Assembly: GCF_015999465.1 (NCBI RefSeq)
Contig: NZ_CP065534.1
Location: forward strand, 1,550,001-1,614,000
Direction: 5' to 3'
Origin: Lonsdalea populi
Lineage (GTDB): Bacteria; Pseudomonadota; Gammaproteobacteria; Enterobacterales; Enterobacteriaceae
DNA: 64,000 nt
Of this stretch, positions 1 through 9,694 are shown one piece after another. Position numbers and translations under genes: made by a program. Numbering within the stretch: the first letter of the stretch is position 1; the number at the start of each line of letters is the position of its first letter. The notes beneath the pieces are model-generated. The model searched no databases. It was not told the DNA's origin and was given only the letters and a program-made list of their open reading frames with translations.

Positions 1-558
1 ATCGAAGAAGTCGATGCGGAACGGTTCTTCGCTGCCCATCGGAAACAGGTCGAGCAGCGCGCCGCGCGTGGCGAACTCGCCATGTTCCATCACCTGATCC
101 ACGCTGCGATAGCCCGCTTGTTCTAGCTGTGCGCGCAGTTTGTCGCGGGACAGGCGCTGGCCTTTCTTCAACATCAGCGCATGCCCATGCAGGAACGTAT
201 GCGGGCAGACTTTCTGCATCAGCGTGTTGACCGGCAGGATGAGCATGCCGCGCTCCATCAGCGGCAGCTGATATAATGTCGCGAGGCGGGCAGAGATAAT
301 TTCCTGATGAGGTGAGAAGCTGTCGTAGGGCAAGGTTTCCCAGTCCGGCAAGGTGGTGACCGGCCGATCCGTAAACTGTTGGATTTCGTCGCGAAGCCGC
401 AGCGCGTTTTGCATATCCGGGGCGATCATTACCACCAGCCCTGTATGACGTTCAATGATTTCTGCGCATTCAACAGCGCACGCCGCGCCGGTCAATTCGC
501 CTAGCAGGCGCTGCTCTCCCGCTTTGCGTGGCAAGGTATAACGGTATTGTTCAGGCAT
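1..558 (-). CDS. mfd: Transcription-repair coupling factor Mfd, N-terminal part (truncated by window edge)
   Basis: Reading the minus strand from the ATG at 558 gives 186 uninterrupted codons running off the window start. The protein begins MPEQYRYTLPRKAGEQRLLG and contains DWETLPYDSFSPHQEIISAR and EHGEFATRGALLDLFPMGSEEPFRIDFFD, typical of the UvrB-like N-terminal module of Mfd. In the family this ATPase removes RNA polymerase stalled at DNA lesions and recruits UvrA. The helicase and polymerase-interacting parts lie outside the window. It is divergent from lolC with about 136 bp between them, the same arrangement as in E. coli apart from a gene missing there. Confidence 0.95.
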   Translation of the reverse strand, partial: MPEQYRYTLPRKAGEQRLLGELTGAACAVECAEIIERHTGLVVMIAPDMQNALRLRDEIQQFTDRPVTTLPDWETLPYDSFSPHQEIISARLATLYQLPLMERGMLILPVNTLMQKVCPHTFLHGHALMLKKGQRLSRDKLRAQLEQAGYRSVDQVMEHGEFATRGALLDLFPMGSEEPFRIDFFD

Positions 559-694
559 AGTCTGATTATCAGGTCTTAATCTCGACCCCTCTAAGAAAAA
601 GCCGGAGAGAGAGATAGTTAGGGTTCCATAAAGCGGTACTACCCTTTATTATCCTTGATCACTTTGCTTTAGCAACCTCATCCAGACGGATTTC

Positions 695-1897
695 ATGTAT
701 CAACCTGTCGCGTTATTTATTGGCCTTCGCTACATGCGCGGGCGTGCCTCTGACCGCTTTGGGCGGTTTGTCTCCTGGCTGTCGGCTATCGGCATCACCC
801 TCGGTGTGATGGCGTTGGTCACCGTCCTTTCCGTGATGAACGGATTCGAGCGAGAACTCGAAAAAAGCATTTTGGGACTGATGCCTCAGGCGTTGATCAC
901 CACGCCCCAGGGGTCATTGAACCCTGACCAACTTCCCGCTTCCAATTTGCAAAATCTTAAAGGCGTGACGCGCATTGCGCCCCTGACGACGGGCGACGTG
1001 GTGTTGCAAAGCGCGCGTGGCGTCGCGGTGGGCGTGATGCTGGGCGTCAACCCGGACGAAGACGAGCCGTTGTCGCGCTATCTGGTCAACACCCGTCAGC
1101 AGCAACTGCAACCGGGGGCCTATCAGGTCATTTTGGGCGAACAGTTGGCGAGTCAACTGGGTGTTAAACGCGGCGAACAGCTGCGCCTGATGGTGACCAG
1201 CGCCAGCCAGCTTACGCCGATGGGCCGAATTCCAAGCCAACGCCTGTTCACCGTGGCGGGAACGTTTGCCGCGCAAAGCGAGGTGGACGGCTATCAGTTG
1301 TTGGTCAATCAGCAGGACGCCTCTCGACTGCTGCGCTACCCGCTCAGTAACATCACCGGCTGGCGGCTCTGGTTGCAGGAACCGCTGGCGGTAGATTCGC
1401 TCAGTCAGCAGTCGTTGCCCGCCGGAACCGTATGGAAAGATTGGCGCGAGCGTAAGGGCGAGCTGTTTCAGGCGGTGCGAATGGAAAAAAATATGATGGG
1501 GCTGTTGTTGAGTCTCATCGTGGCTGTGGCGGCCTTTAACATTATCACGTCGCTGGGACTGCTGGTGATGGAGAAACAGGGAGAAGTGGCGATTTTACAA
1601 ACTCAGGGATTGACGCAGCGTCAGATCATGGCGCTGTTTATGGTTCAGGGCGGCGGAGCCGGCGTGTTCGGTTCGCTGGTCGGCGCGTTGGTAGGCGTGC
1701 TGTTGGCCAGCCAGCTTAATACGCTGCTGCCGTTGCTGGGGCTGCTCATCGACGGTGGATCTCTGCCGGTTGTGATTGAGCCGCTGCAGGTGACCGTTAT
1801 CGCCCTCGTGGCGATGCTGCTGGCGTTGCTCTCCACGCTTTATCCTTCCTGGCGCGCCGCCGCCGTCCATCCTGCTGAGGCTTTACGTTATGAATAA
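695..1897 (+). CDS. lolC: Lipoprotein-releasing ABC transporter permease LolC
   Basis: LolC is one of the two membrane subunits of LolCDE, which extracts outer-membrane lipoproteins from the inner membrane and passes them to LolA. The 400-residue protein has the expected plan: an N-terminal segment near residues 25-48 followed by the [14 protein letters not shown] motif, a large periplasmic domain, and three membrane segments in the last 140 residues (about 270-295, 315-345, 365-385). It ends in the family's P-x-ALRYE type tail. The stop overlaps lolD by 8 bp, so the genes are translationally coupled. It is clearly homologous to lolE, 700 bp downstream. Confidence 0.97.
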   Translation: MYQPVALFIGLRYMRGRASDRFGRFVSWLSAIGITLGVMALVTVLSVMNGFERELEKSILGLMPQALITTPQGSLNPDQLPASNLQNLKGVTRIAPLTTGDVVLQSARGVAVGVMLGVNPDEDEPLSRYLVNTRQQQLQPGAYQVILGEQLASQLGVKRGEQLRLMVTSASQLTPMGRIPSQRLFTVAGTFAAQSEVDGYQLLVNQQDASRLLRYPLSNITGWRLWLQEPLAVDSLSQQSLPAGTVWKDWRERKGELFQAVRMEKNMMGLLLSLIVAVAAFNIITSLGLLVMEKQGEVAILQTQGLTQRQIMALFMVQGGGAGVFGSLVGALVGVLLASQLNTLLPLLGLLIDGGSLPVVIEPLQVTVIALVAMLLALLSTLYPSWRAAAVHPAEALRYE

Positions 1898-2597
1898 GAC
1901 TTTACTGTTACAGTGCCGCCATTTGTGCAAGCGCTATCAGGACGGGAAGGTAGCGACCGATGTGTTGAAGGACGTCTCGTTTGACATGGCGCCGGGCGAA
2001 ATGATGGCGATAGTCGGGAGTTCGGGTTCCGGCAAAAGCACGCTGTTGCATTTGCTGGGCGGCCTGGATACGCCGACATCCGGCGAGGTGATTTTTAAAG
2101 ACAAACCCCTGAACACGCTTTCGCCCGCGGCCAAAGCGGCGCTGCGCAACCGCGAATTGGGCTTCATCTACCAGTTCCATCATCTGCTGCCGGATTTCAC
2201 CGCGCTGGAAAACGTGGCGATGCCGCTCTTGATCGGTAAAACGTCGCCGAAAGCAGCTAAAGATCAGGCGCGTGAAATGCTGGCGGCCGTCGGACTGGAA
2301 AGACGCAGTCACCACCGTTCTGCGGAGCTTTCCGGCGGTGAGCGCCAGCGCGTCGCGATAGCCCGCGCGCTGGTCAACAACCCCTCTTTGGTGCTGGCCG
2401 ATGAGCCGACCGGCAACCTCGATCAGCGCACTGCCGATACCATCTTTGAACTGTTGGGCGAACTCAACGTGCGTCAGGGCACCGCATTTCTGGTGGTGAC
2501 GCATGATTTACAGCTGGCGCATCGCCTCAGCCGCCAGTTGGAAATGCGCGACGGTCAACTGCAGCAGGAACTGACGCTGGTGGGGGCGCCGCAATGA
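1890..2597 (+). CDS. lolD: Lipoprotein-releasing ABC transporter ATPase LolD
   Basis: This is the ATP-binding subunit of LolCDE. The 235-residue protein shows Walker [10 protein letters not shown] (about residues 42-50), the signature [15 protein letters not shown], Walker [12 protein letters not shown] and the switch histidine in VVTHD. The sequence [20 protein letters not shown] holds the Q-loop and the segment that contacts the permeases in this family. It overlaps lolC by 8 bp and lolE by 4 bp, giving a tightly packed three-gene operon. Confidence 0.98.
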   Translation: MNKTLLLQCRHLCKRYQDGKVATDVLKDVSFDMAPGEMMAIVGSSGSGKSTLLHLLGGLDTPTSGEVIFKDKPLNTLSPAAKAALRNRELGFIYQFHHLLPDFTALENVAMPLLIGKTSPKAAKDQAREMLAAVGLERRSHHRSAELSGGERQRVAIARALVNNPSLVLADEPTGNLDQRTADTIFELLGELNVRQGTAFLVVTHDLQLAHRLSRQLEMRDGQLQQELTLVGAPQ

Positions 2598-3841
2598 GTT
2601 TTCCTCCACTTTCACTCCGGGTGGGATTGCGGTTCAGTCGGGGACGGCGTCGCAGCGGTATGGTGTCGTTGATCTCGGCGATTTCTACGTTCGGGATTGC
2701 GTTGGGGGTCGCGGTGCTGATCGTCGGCTTAAGTGCGATGAACGGCTTCGAACGCGAACTGAAAAATCGTATTTTGGCCGTGGTGCCGCACGGAGAAATC
2801 GAGGCCGTTAATCCGCCCTTCAATGGCTGGCAGGCATTGATTCCGAAGGTCGAAGCGGTGCCGGGCATTGCCGCGGTTGCGCCTTACATCAATTTCACCG
2901 GATTACTGGAACACGGTGCCAACCTGCGGGCAATTCAGTTCAAAGGGGTCGACCCGCAGCAGGAACTGCGTTTAAGCGCGTTGCCGCACTTCGTGCTTAA
3001 CGATGCCTGGGGCCGCTTTCAGGCCGACGAGCAGCAGGTCGTGCTGGGAAAAGGCGTGGCCGATGCTCTGGGTGTGAAGGAAGGCGAGTGGGTGACCGTC
3101 ATGATCCCCAACAGCGATCCGCAAATGAAGCTGCTACAGCCTAAGCGCATTCGTTTGCATGTCACCGGTATTCTTCAACTGAGCGGGCAGCTCGACCACA
3201 GTCTGGCGTTAGTGCCGTTGAAAGATGCACAGGATTATTTGGATATGGGCGATGCGGTGACCGGTCTGGCGCTGAAGATGGATGACGTGTTCGCCGCCAA
3301 CCAACTGGTGCGCGATGCGGGTAAGGTAACAGAAGAGTACGTTTACATCCGCAGCTGGATTGGTACTTACGGCTATATGTACCGCGATATCCAGATGATC
3401 CGCACCATTATGTATCTGGCGATGGTGCTGGTGATAAGCGTCGCCAGCTTCAATATTGTCTCCACATTGGTGATGGCGGTGAAAGACAAAAGCAGCGATA
3501 TCGCCGTATTACGAACGCTGGGCGCCGGTGACGGACTGATTCGCGCCATTTTCGTTTGGTACGGTCTGCTGGCGGGCCTGCTCGGCAGCGTGCTGGGAGC
3601 CATCGTTGGGATTATCGCCACCTTGCAGCTCACGCCGCTGATCCGCGGTATCGAAACGATAATCGGCCACCGTTTTCTGTCCGGCGATATTTACTTTATC
3701 GATTTCCTGCCGTCGGAACTGCATGCCGCCGACGTCATTCTGGTGTTGGTCACGGCTCTAGCCCTCAGCCTGATCGCCAGCTGGTATCCCGCACGCCGGG
3801 CCAGCCGCATCGATCCTGCCAGAGTGTTGAGCGGGAAATAA
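2594..3841 (+). CDS. lolE: Lipoprotein-releasing ABC transporter permease LolE
   Basis: The second membrane subunit of LolCDE, 415 residues. It has the same architecture as LolC: an N-terminal membrane segment, [13 protein letters not shown], a periplasmic domain, then three C-terminal membrane segments with [28 protein letters not shown] in between. In E. coli the periplasmic part of LolE receives lipoproteins while LolC docks LolA; assignment as LolE rather than LolC rests on gene order and on the ARVLSGK tail. The ATG overlaps the lolD stop. Confidence 0.97.
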   Translation: MSFPPLSLRVGLRFSRGRRRSGMVSLISAISTFGIALGVAVLIVGLSAMNGFERELKNRILAVVPHGEIEAVNPPFNGWQALIPKVEAVPGIAAVAPYINFTGLLEHGANLRAIQFKGVDPQQELRLSALPHFVLNDAWGRFQADEQQVVLGKGVADALGVKEGEWVTVMIPNSDPQMKLLQPKRIRLHVTGILQLSGQLDHSLALVPLKDAQDYLDMGDAVTGLALKMDDVFAANQLVRDAGKVTEEYVYIRSWIGTYGYMYRDIQMIRTIMYLAMVLVISVASFNIVSTLVMAVKDKSSDIAVLRTLGAGDGLIRAIFVWYGLLAGLLGSVLGAIVGIIATLQLTPLIRGIETIIGHRFLSGDIYFIDFLPSELHAADVILVLVTALALSLIASWYPARRASRIDPARVLSGK

Positions 3842-3915
3842 GCAGGTACACAACGTTCACGGCTCAGGTACGCTAGCGTCAAATCCTGAGCCAGCGGGAG
3901 TGACGGGAGTAGGGT

Positions 3916-4830
3916 ATGTATTACGGGTTCGACATCGGCGGCACCAAAATAGAAGTCGGTGTGTTTGACGCCGACTGGCGGCCGGTATGGCAAAAGCGCG
4001 TGGCGACGCCGCGCGATGACTATGGTCAACTGCTGACGACGCTGAAGCAACTGACCGAAGAAGCCGATACGGTGGACGGAAGCCTTGGTTCCATCGGCAT
4101 CGGCGTACCCGGTTTGTACGAGCGGAAGGCTGGGGCGCTGTTCACCGCTAATCTGCCCTCTGCGATGGGACGACCATTGCATCAGGATCTTACCCGTTTG
4201 TTGCAACGAGAAATCCGCATCAGCAACGACGCCAACTGTTTTGCCCTTTCTGAAGCACACCATCCTGACTTCCGTCTTTGTCCGGTCATCTTCGGCCTTA
4301 TTTTGGGAACCGGAGTGGGCGGCGGCCTGATCGTCAATGGCCGTCCGGTTAACGGCGCTAACGGCATCACCGGCGAGTTCGGCCACACCCGCTTGCCGGT
4401 AGATGCGTGGGATATTCTCGGCGCTGAACTGTGCCAAGCACCCTGCGGATGCGGCCGGAAAGGGTGTGTGGAAAACTATATTTCAGGCCGGGGCTTCGAG
4501 TGGCTCTATCAGCATGACTATGCTCAGCCACTGCCCGCGACCGCTATCATTCAGCGTTATTACGCCGGCGATAAGCAGGCCCAGTCCCACGTCGAGCGCT
4601 ACATCAGGCTTCTGGCCGCCTGTCTGGGAAGCCTGCTGACATTGCTCGACCCCTCTGTGCTGGTGCTGGGCGGTGGCCTTTCTAATTTCGACGCTATTTA
4701 TTCATTATTGCCGCGTTATTTACCTGACTTCCTGCTGCCTACAGCATGTTTGCCTTCGCTCGAAAAGGCGCGCTATGGGGACGCGGGCGGTGTTCGGGGA
4801 GCGGCTTTGCTAAACTTACTGGAGTTTTAA
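3916..4830 (+). CDS. nagK: N-acetyl-D-glucosamine kinase (ROK family)
   Basis: NagK phosphorylates free N-acetylglucosamine, such as that released by murein recycling, to GlcNAc-6-phosphate. The 304-residue protein has the phosphate-binding motif [13 protein letters not shown] at residues 6-18, the catalytic region [22 protein letters not shown], and the ROK zinc site with a GH-type histidine in GEFGHTRLP followed by [10 protein letters not shown]. It lies 74 bp after lolE and 9 bp before cobB, the E. coli order, and could share transcripts with either. Confidence 0.95.
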   Translation: MYYGFDIGGTKIEVGVFDADWRPVWQKRVATPRDDYGQLLTTLKQLTEEADTVDGSLGSIGIGVPGLYERKAGALFTANLPSAMGRPLHQDLTRLLQREIRISNDANCFALSEAHHPDFRLCPVIFGLILGTGVGGGLIVNGRPVNGANGITGEFGHTRLPVDAWDILGAELCQAPCGCGRKGCVENYISGRGFEWLYQHDYAQPLPATAIIQRYYAGDKQAQSHVERYIRLLAACLGSLLTLLDPSVLVLGGGLSNFDAIYSLLPRYLPDFLLPTACLPSLEKARYGDAGGVRGAALLNLLEF

Positions 4831-4839
4831 GGAGCAAAC

Positions 4840-5670
4840 ATGCATTCGCATCGGCGTTTAGGCCGTTTTCGTCAGGGGAAGCGTATGCGTCATCAGCGTT
4901 TGCGTGCGCGTATTTTTCACATCGATTATCTGGCGGTAAAACACGTGAAAAAACCTCGTGTGGTGGTGCTCACCGGAGCGGGTATTTCCGCTGAATCCGG
5001 CATTCGTACTTTTCGTGCTGCCGACGGGCTGTGGGAAGAGCATCGGGTCGAAGATGTGGCGACGCCGGAAGGGTTCTTGCGGGATCCCGCTATGGTTCAG
5101 CGTTTTTACAATGACCGACGCCGTCAACTGACGCAGCCGGATATTGCCCCGAACGAAGCCCACCTGGCGCTGGCGCAGTGGGAAGATATTCTGGGCGACG
5201 ACTTTTTGCTGGTTACGCAGAACATCGATGATTTGCATGAACGGGCCGGCAGCCAGCGCGTGGTGCATATGCACGGCGAGCTGCATAAGGTACGTTGCGA
5301 TCGGAGCGGGCAGGTATTCGAACGTGACGGAGACGTCGGCGAAGACGAAAGGTGCACATGCTGTGAAATTCCGGCGCGACTACGTCCGCACATTGTCTGG
5401 TTTGGCGAGATGCCGCTGGAAATGGACCGCATTTATCAGGCACTGACTGAAGCGGATTTCTTTATTGCCATTGGCACATCGGGCAATGTTTATCCTGCTG
5501 CCGGATTTGTTTACGAAGCGCATCAGCATGGGGCGCATACGGTTGAGCTCAATCTTGAGCCGAGCCAGGTTGAAAGTCATTTCGATGAGAACATTTATGG
5601 CCCTGCCAGCCAGGTGGTTCCGGATTTTGTCCGCCGTTGGCTGCTTGCGCATATCAGCATCTCGTTTTAA
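4840..5670 (+). CDS. cobB: NAD-dependent protein deacylase CobB (sirtuin)
   Basis: A class III sirtuin that removes acetyl and succinyl groups from lysines using NAD. The Rossmann motif [26 protein letters not shown], catalytic histidine in VVHMHGEL and the [10 protein letters not shown] region are intact. Zinc ligands are in VRCDRSG and RCTCCEIP. The ATG at 4840 has a good ribosome site (AAGGAG) and gives a basic N-terminal extension of about 36 residues before [13 protein letters not shown]. coli makes both a long and a short CobB, so an internal start is also possible here. It is 276 residues versus 279 for the E. coli long form. Confidence 0.95.
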   Translation: MHSHRRLGRFRQGKRMRHQRLRARIFHIDYLAVKHVKKPRVVVLTGAGISAESGIRTFRAADGLWEEHRVEDVATPEGFLRDPAMVQRFYNDRRRQLTQPDIAPNEAHLALAQWEDILGDDFLLVTQNIDDLHERAGSQRVVHMHGELHKVRCDRSGQVFERDGDVGEDERCTCCEIPARLRPHIVWFGEMPLEMDRIYQALTEADFFIAIGTSGNVYPAAGFVYEAHQHGAHTVELNLEPSQVESHFDENIYGPASQVVPDFVRRWLLAHISISF

Positions 5671-6094
5671 ACCTAACGCCTCACCGTGAGCGTAAGGACG
5701 AACGTCTGACGTGATCTTCGGCTTTATCGAGGGGGCGTTTAATTGAATAATCGGGTTAATGCCAAGGTTCATGCTCTACATGAGCCTTTTTTCTCGCCGT
5801 TTTTCAGCGTTTGCTGGTTTTTGTGCGTGAATGCGATTTTTAATACGGTGGCGGGGGTAATAGCCGTTTCAGAACCTATATTACGAGTAGGCGTTTTTTT
5901 CTTGTGACAAAGATAGCGGCGATACTGTTTTGTTTCGTTATTGTTACATCATGGGCGTGTCATCATAGGGCAAAAGCAATGATTGATAGCGTATTTCAGC
6001 CATTGCCGAAAATAAAAAACATTATAATGCTCTGATAAAGGCCATCGATAGCGCGTATGGCAGGTCAATTAGCTTCCCGAACGTGAGTGAACGT
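5671..6094. other. Gene-free gap between cobB and nlpC
   Basis: About 420 bases with no convincing coding region. The second half is AT-rich and must carry the nlpC promoter, but I could not assign a good -35/-10 pair. In E. coli cobB and nlpC are far apart, so this gap is a junction between two conserved gene blocks. No insertion sequence or repeat is visible. Confidence 0.5.
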
Positions 6095-6571
6095 ATGTAC
6101 GTGTTGCGTTGGAAATTTATAGTGTTGGCAGCGGTCCTCATGGCCCTCTCTGGTTGCAGCTATCATGCGCCGCAGCCTAACGATCGTTTGACCGACCCCC
6201 GTGAGGTCAAGGCACAGTTACACCAGCAACTGGCCGAATGGCGTGGAACACCATACCGGTACGGGGGACTTGACCGCCGTGGTGTTGATTGTTCTGGTTT
6301 TGTCTATCTGACATTCCGGGACAAGTTTGGTTTGCAGTTGCCGCGTTCAACGGAAGAACAGGTAGAAGTCGGTACGCGAATCGACAAAGAAGAGCTGTTG
6401 CCGGGCGATCTGGTGTTCTTCAAAACCGGAAGTGGTAACAGGGGTATGCATGTGGGTATTTATGATGCCAATAAACAGTTTATTCATGCTTCTACCAGTA
6501 AAGGCGTCATTCGTTCATCCCTTAACAATGTTTACTGGAAACGGGCCTATTGGCAGGCGCGGAGGATCTGA
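6095..6571 (+). CDS. nlpC: NlpC/P60-family lipoprotein NlpC
   Basis: A probable outer-membrane-anchored peptidoglycan endopeptidase. A lipoprotein signal ending LMALSGC is followed by the papain-like fold with catalytic cysteine in RRGVDCSGFVYLTFRD, histidine in GMHVGIYD and the third polar residue in QFIHASTSKGV. The close match to E. coli NlpC (YRYGG, RRGVDCSGF, DELLPGDLVFFKTGSG, NVYWQ-type tail) separates it from MepS and MepH. I chose ATG 6095 because a GTGAG sequence sits at ribosome-site distance; an in-frame GTG at 6083 would add four residues. It is followed, as in E. coli, by ydiV and selO. Confidence 0.92.
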   Translation: MYVLRWKFIVLAAVLMALSGCSYHAPQPNDRLTDPREVKAQLHQQLAEWRGTPYRYGGLDRRGVDCSGFVYLTFRDKFGLQLPRSTEEQVEVGTRIDKEELLPGDLVFFKTGSGNRGMHVGIYDANKQFIHASTSKGVIRSSLNNVYWKRAYWQARRI

Positions 6572-7061
6572 CAGGTGTTAGGCAGTGTCAGCTTTTGTTT
6601 GAGCCAACGCATCAACATGAAGCCGGCAGGGGCCTCATGATGGATTAAATCCGGATTGAAATTAAGAAATAAAGCAAGTTAAAACGGCCGGTTGCATATT
6701 CGTGATGCGCCGTAGGCGTTGTATTGTCAATGTTCGGCAATTGAAAATGTTTGTTAATGAACTGCAACGCTTATTGGGGGTTTGTCTGAAAAGTGAAAAA
6801 CGAATTGTGTTCTCTTGGCGGCGCATTATAGAGTATCTGCAGGACGTTTATTATTCTGTTTTTATCCTGCATAGTTATTATTACGACCATCACATTCGCA
6901 CGACATATAAAATGTCTTAATTTATTAGTTTTATGATTAATATATTACAAACAATCAATTGATTAATAATGACTGATTGAGTTGTGGTGAATAGAAACGT
7001 GTGACGTCTCGCGTCTCTGTTCGGGGGAGTTTTCACATTATCTGATTCTGGCTAAAACACT
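6572..7061. other. AT-rich gap between nlpC and ydiV
   Basis: About 490 bases without a supported gene. A 72-codon open frame (6702-6920) has no ribosome site or recognisable content and I do not call it. The right half is very AT-rich and holds a perfect 12-base palindrome, AATCAATTGATT, at 6953-6964, about 100 bp before the ydiV start. It may be an operator, but no regulator can be named. Confidence 0.45.
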
Positions 7062-7796
7062 ATGCGTATCCAGCTTGATGTGGAGTATATCAGCAACTAC
7101 CTATTTTCCCCGGTCTATAGCTTAGATGCCCGGCTGCTGGCCGTGGAAATGACCGGCCGCTTCCACAGCCCCGCCGGCAATCTGGTTATGCCTCAGACTA
7201 TCTTGCTGAGTCTGCTCGACAGATCGCAGAAAGTCGCCTTATTTAAAGAACAACTTCTTATTATCAGAAGTAAAGCATCTTGGTTTCGAGATAATCAGGT
7301 GATGGTTTTGCTTAAGATTGATCGTGCGTTGTCTGAATTAGTCATTCGAGATGAAAAAATTAAAATGACGCTCAAAGAGCATTCTTTTATCCAACTCGAA
7401 ATTAATGAGATTTATCCTAACCTCAACGAAGGTAAGGAAAATCCTAATATTTTTGCGCTGAGTAAATCATTTAATTTGTGGCTGGATAATTTCGGATCGG
7501 GAAAAACCAATTTGAAACCATTCTATGATGGTTTATTTCGCCATGTAAAATTGGATGCTCGTTTCGTTCAGCGCTTATTAACCCGTCCGACGGACGTGTC
7601 CATGATCAACCCTATGCTGAACGTCATCAAAAAGCATAATCCCGGGATGATGGTGATTGCTCAGGGAATTGATACCCCAGCGCTGCTTGAGAAATCTTAC
7701 GATCTGGACATCAGAGGTGTTCAGGGGCAGCTGTGGCCTGCGGTGCCGTTAGAACAGCTGGATCAGAAATTGCCTGTTGCGGTGTGCTACGGTTAA
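7062..7796 (+). CDS. ydiV: YdiV-type degenerate EAL protein (anti-FlhDC factor)
   Basis: The 244-residue protein aligns with E. coli and Salmonella YdiV (RflP): INEIYPNLNEGKENPN, NFGSGKTNLKPFYDGLF, KLDARFVQ, GIDTPALLEKS and GVQGQLWPAVPLEQ. The catalytic signature of active EAL phosphodiesterases is absent: the EAL position reads VEMTGRF, and metal-binding acidic residues are not evident. In the known family the protein does not hydrolyse c-di-GMP but binds FlhD and blocks FlhDC, repressing flagellar genes. It sits between nlpC and selO as in E. coli. There is no strong ribosome site before the ATG, so translation may be weak. Base composition is more AT-rich than its neighbours. Confidence 0.85.
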   Translation: MRIQLDVEYISNYLFSPVYSLDARLLAVEMTGRFHSPAGNLVMPQTILLSLLDRSQKVALFKEQLLIIRSKASWFRDNQVMVLLKIDRALSELVIRDEKIKMTLKEHSFIQLEINEIYPNLNEGKENPNIFALSKSFNLWLDNFGSGKTNLKPFYDGLFRHVKLDARFVQRLLTRPTDVSMINPMLNVIKKHNPGMMVIAQGIDTPALLEKSYDLDIRGVQGQLWPAVPLEQLDQKLPVAVCYG

Positions 7797-7846
7797 ATCT
7801 ATCGAGTAATTTGCTTTTTTCGGCCATTAATATCCTTATCTTTACT

Positions 7847-7869
7847 CGGTGTTAATTCCTTTAACACCG
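7847..7869. repeat. Perfect 9-bp inverted repeat between ydiV and selO
   Basis: CGGTGTTAA and TTAACACCG flank a 5-base loop, 50 bp after the ydiV stop and 31 bp before selO. No T-run follows on either strand, so it is not a classical terminator. It could be an operator, an mRNA-stabilising hairpin or a processing site. Confidence 0.5.
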
Positions 7870-7900
7870 CTCTACACTGCGGTGAAGAGAGGATTAGACG

Positions 7901-9352
7901 ATGCCGTACCCCCCTAAATTCAATAATCGTTATCATCAGCAACTGCCCGGTTTTTATACCCAGGTGGAACCTTCCCCGTTGCGAGGGGGCAGGTTGCTTT
8001 ACCACAGCGACGCGCTCGCCAACGAACTGGGATTGTCTGCTGACTGGTTTACTCCTGAGAACAGTCCTATTTGGTGCGGTGAAAAGCGCCTGCCGGGAAT
8101 GCAGCCTATTGCTCACGTTTACAGTGGGCACCAGTTTGGCGTTTGGGCCGGTCAATTAGGGGATGGTCGCGGAATTTTATTGGGCGAGCAGCAGTTAGCC
8201 GATGGACGTAACCTGGACTGGCATCTCAAGGGCGCGGGGAAAACACCTTATTCACGTCAGGGAGACGGGCGTGCCGTATTGCGTTCTGTAATCCGCGAGT
8301 TTTTGGCCTCCGAGGCAATACATGCTTTGGGGATCCCGACAACTCGTGCGCTGACCATCACCACCAGTGAACAAGCGGTGCAACGTGAAACGGAAGAGCG
8401 GGGCGCCATGCTTTTGCGCATCGCGGAAAGTCATGTGCGATTCGGCCATTTTGAGCACTTCTATTATCGTCGCGAACCGGAGAAAGTGCGTCAGTTAGCC
8501 GATTTTGTCATTGAGCACCATTGGCCGCAGTGGCACCAGGAATCCGACAAATATCTCCTGTGGTTTACCGATGTGGTGGAGCGCACCGCGCGTCTCATTG
8601 CGCACTGGCAGTCGGTTGGCTTTGCGCATGGCGTAATGAATACCGATAACATGTCCATTCTAGGGATGACGATTGACTACGGTCCGTTCGGCTTTCTGGA
8701 CGATTACGATCCCCATTTTATCTGTAATCACTCCGACTATCAGGGGCGTTACTCTTTTGATAATCAGCCGGCGGCGGCACAGTGGAATTTGCATCGGTTG
8801 GCTCAGTCGCTCTCCGGACTGATGCCGCCCGAGTCGTTGCAGTCAGCGCTAGATCGCTACGCGCCAATATTAATGCAACGGTACGGCGAGCTGATGCGGG
8901 CTAAACTGGGCTTCTCATCTTCAAACCACGCGGATAATGACATCCTGACGGGATTATTCCGCCTCCTGCATCAGGAAAAAGCCGACTACAACCGGACTTT
9001 CCTGCTGCTGTGTGAAACGGAAGTACACAATGAGCGCTCGCCGCTGCGCGATGAATTTATCGATCGCGCAGCATTCGATCGCTGGTTTGCCGCTTATCGA
9101 CACCGGTTGTCATTGGAGCCCGATGACGAGTGTCTCCGGCGCAAGAGCATGCAGAAAGTGAATCCGACTTACATATTGCGTAACTATCTGGCGCAACAAG
9201 CCATTGAAGGTGCTGAGCAGGATGATATCAGCGCGTTGTCGCGGCTACACCTGGCTATCAGCCATCCTTTCGAGACACAGCCGGATTTGGCCGAACTTTC
9301 TGCGCCCCCTCCCGAATGGGGAAAACATCTGCAAATTTCCTGCTCCAGCTAA
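7901..9352 (+). CDS. selO: Protein adenylyltransferase SelO (YdiU)
   Basis: SelO is a pseudokinase-fold enzyme that transfers AMP from ATP to Ser, Thr or Tyr of target proteins, linked in the literature to redox stress. The 483-residue protein has the family hallmarks [82 protein letters not shown] and [12 protein letters not shown]. The C-terminus is CSS, the bacterial cysteine form of the C-x-x-Sec tail of eukaryotic homologues. The start has AGAGGA at good spacing. It is the last gene of the nlpC-ydiV-selO block. Confidence 0.96.
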   Translation: MPYPPKFNNRYHQQLPGFYTQVEPSPLRGGRLLYHSDALANELGLSADWFTPENSPIWCGEKRLPGMQPIAHVYSGHQFGVWAGQLGDGRGILLGEQQLADGRNLDWHLKGAGKTPYSRQGDGRAVLRSVIREFLASEAIHALGIPTTRALTITTSEQAVQRETEERGAMLLRIAESHVRFGHFEHFYYRREPEKVRQLADFVIEHHWPQWHQESDKYLLWFTDVVERTARLIAHWQSVGFAHGVMNTDNMSILGMTIDYGPFGFLDDYDPHFICNHSDYQGRYSFDNQPAAAQWNLHRLAQSLSGLMPPESLQSALDRYAPILMQRYGELMRAKLGFSSSNHADNDILTGLFRLLHQEKADYNRTFLLLCETEVHNERSPLRDEFIDRAAFDRWFAAYRHRLSLEPDDECLRRKSMQKVNPTYILRNYLAQQAIEGAEQDDISALSRLHLAISHPFETQPDLAELSAPPPEWGKHLQISCSS

Positions 9353-9694
9353 ATGGTTGGGTCATTCATCATTATGAATCTGCGCCTTGGAAGCGTGGCA
9401 TTTTCATGGTGGATGCGGGACGCACGATAATCTGATGTCGACCAGGTTATTTTGTGAGCGCATTCCCGCTGAAATGGCAAGTTTCTGCAAAATAAGTTCA
9501 TCCTGCCTGGAGCAAAAATTATTTTCTGTTTATATACTAGCGTTTAAAGCAATCTGAATTCATACCCGCTCAGTTTATCAGACTGGTTTCATTTCAACGA
9601 AGCACAGCGATTTTCCGCAATATGCAAAAATCCTTATTATCCTGAGGCAAGGGCGAGTACTGAATTCGGCAAGGTAAAAACAGGGGATCATTGG
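9353..9694. other. Gap between selO and ldtD (synteny junction)
   Basis: About 340 bases without a gene. In E. coli selO is followed by hemP (ydiE) and aroH, while ldtD follows mukB, so one junction of a rearrangement falls here. No hemP or mukB remnant, IS end or long repeat is visible. Confidence 0.5.

Noticed and set aside
914..1276. Long open frames opposite lolC and many other genes
   Set aside because: These are shadows in GC-rich coding DNA, with arginine/histidine/glutamine-rich products and no starts or motifs.
6702..6920. 72-codon open frame after nlpC
   Set aside because: No ribosome site, no motif, and it runs through AT-rich intergenic DNA.
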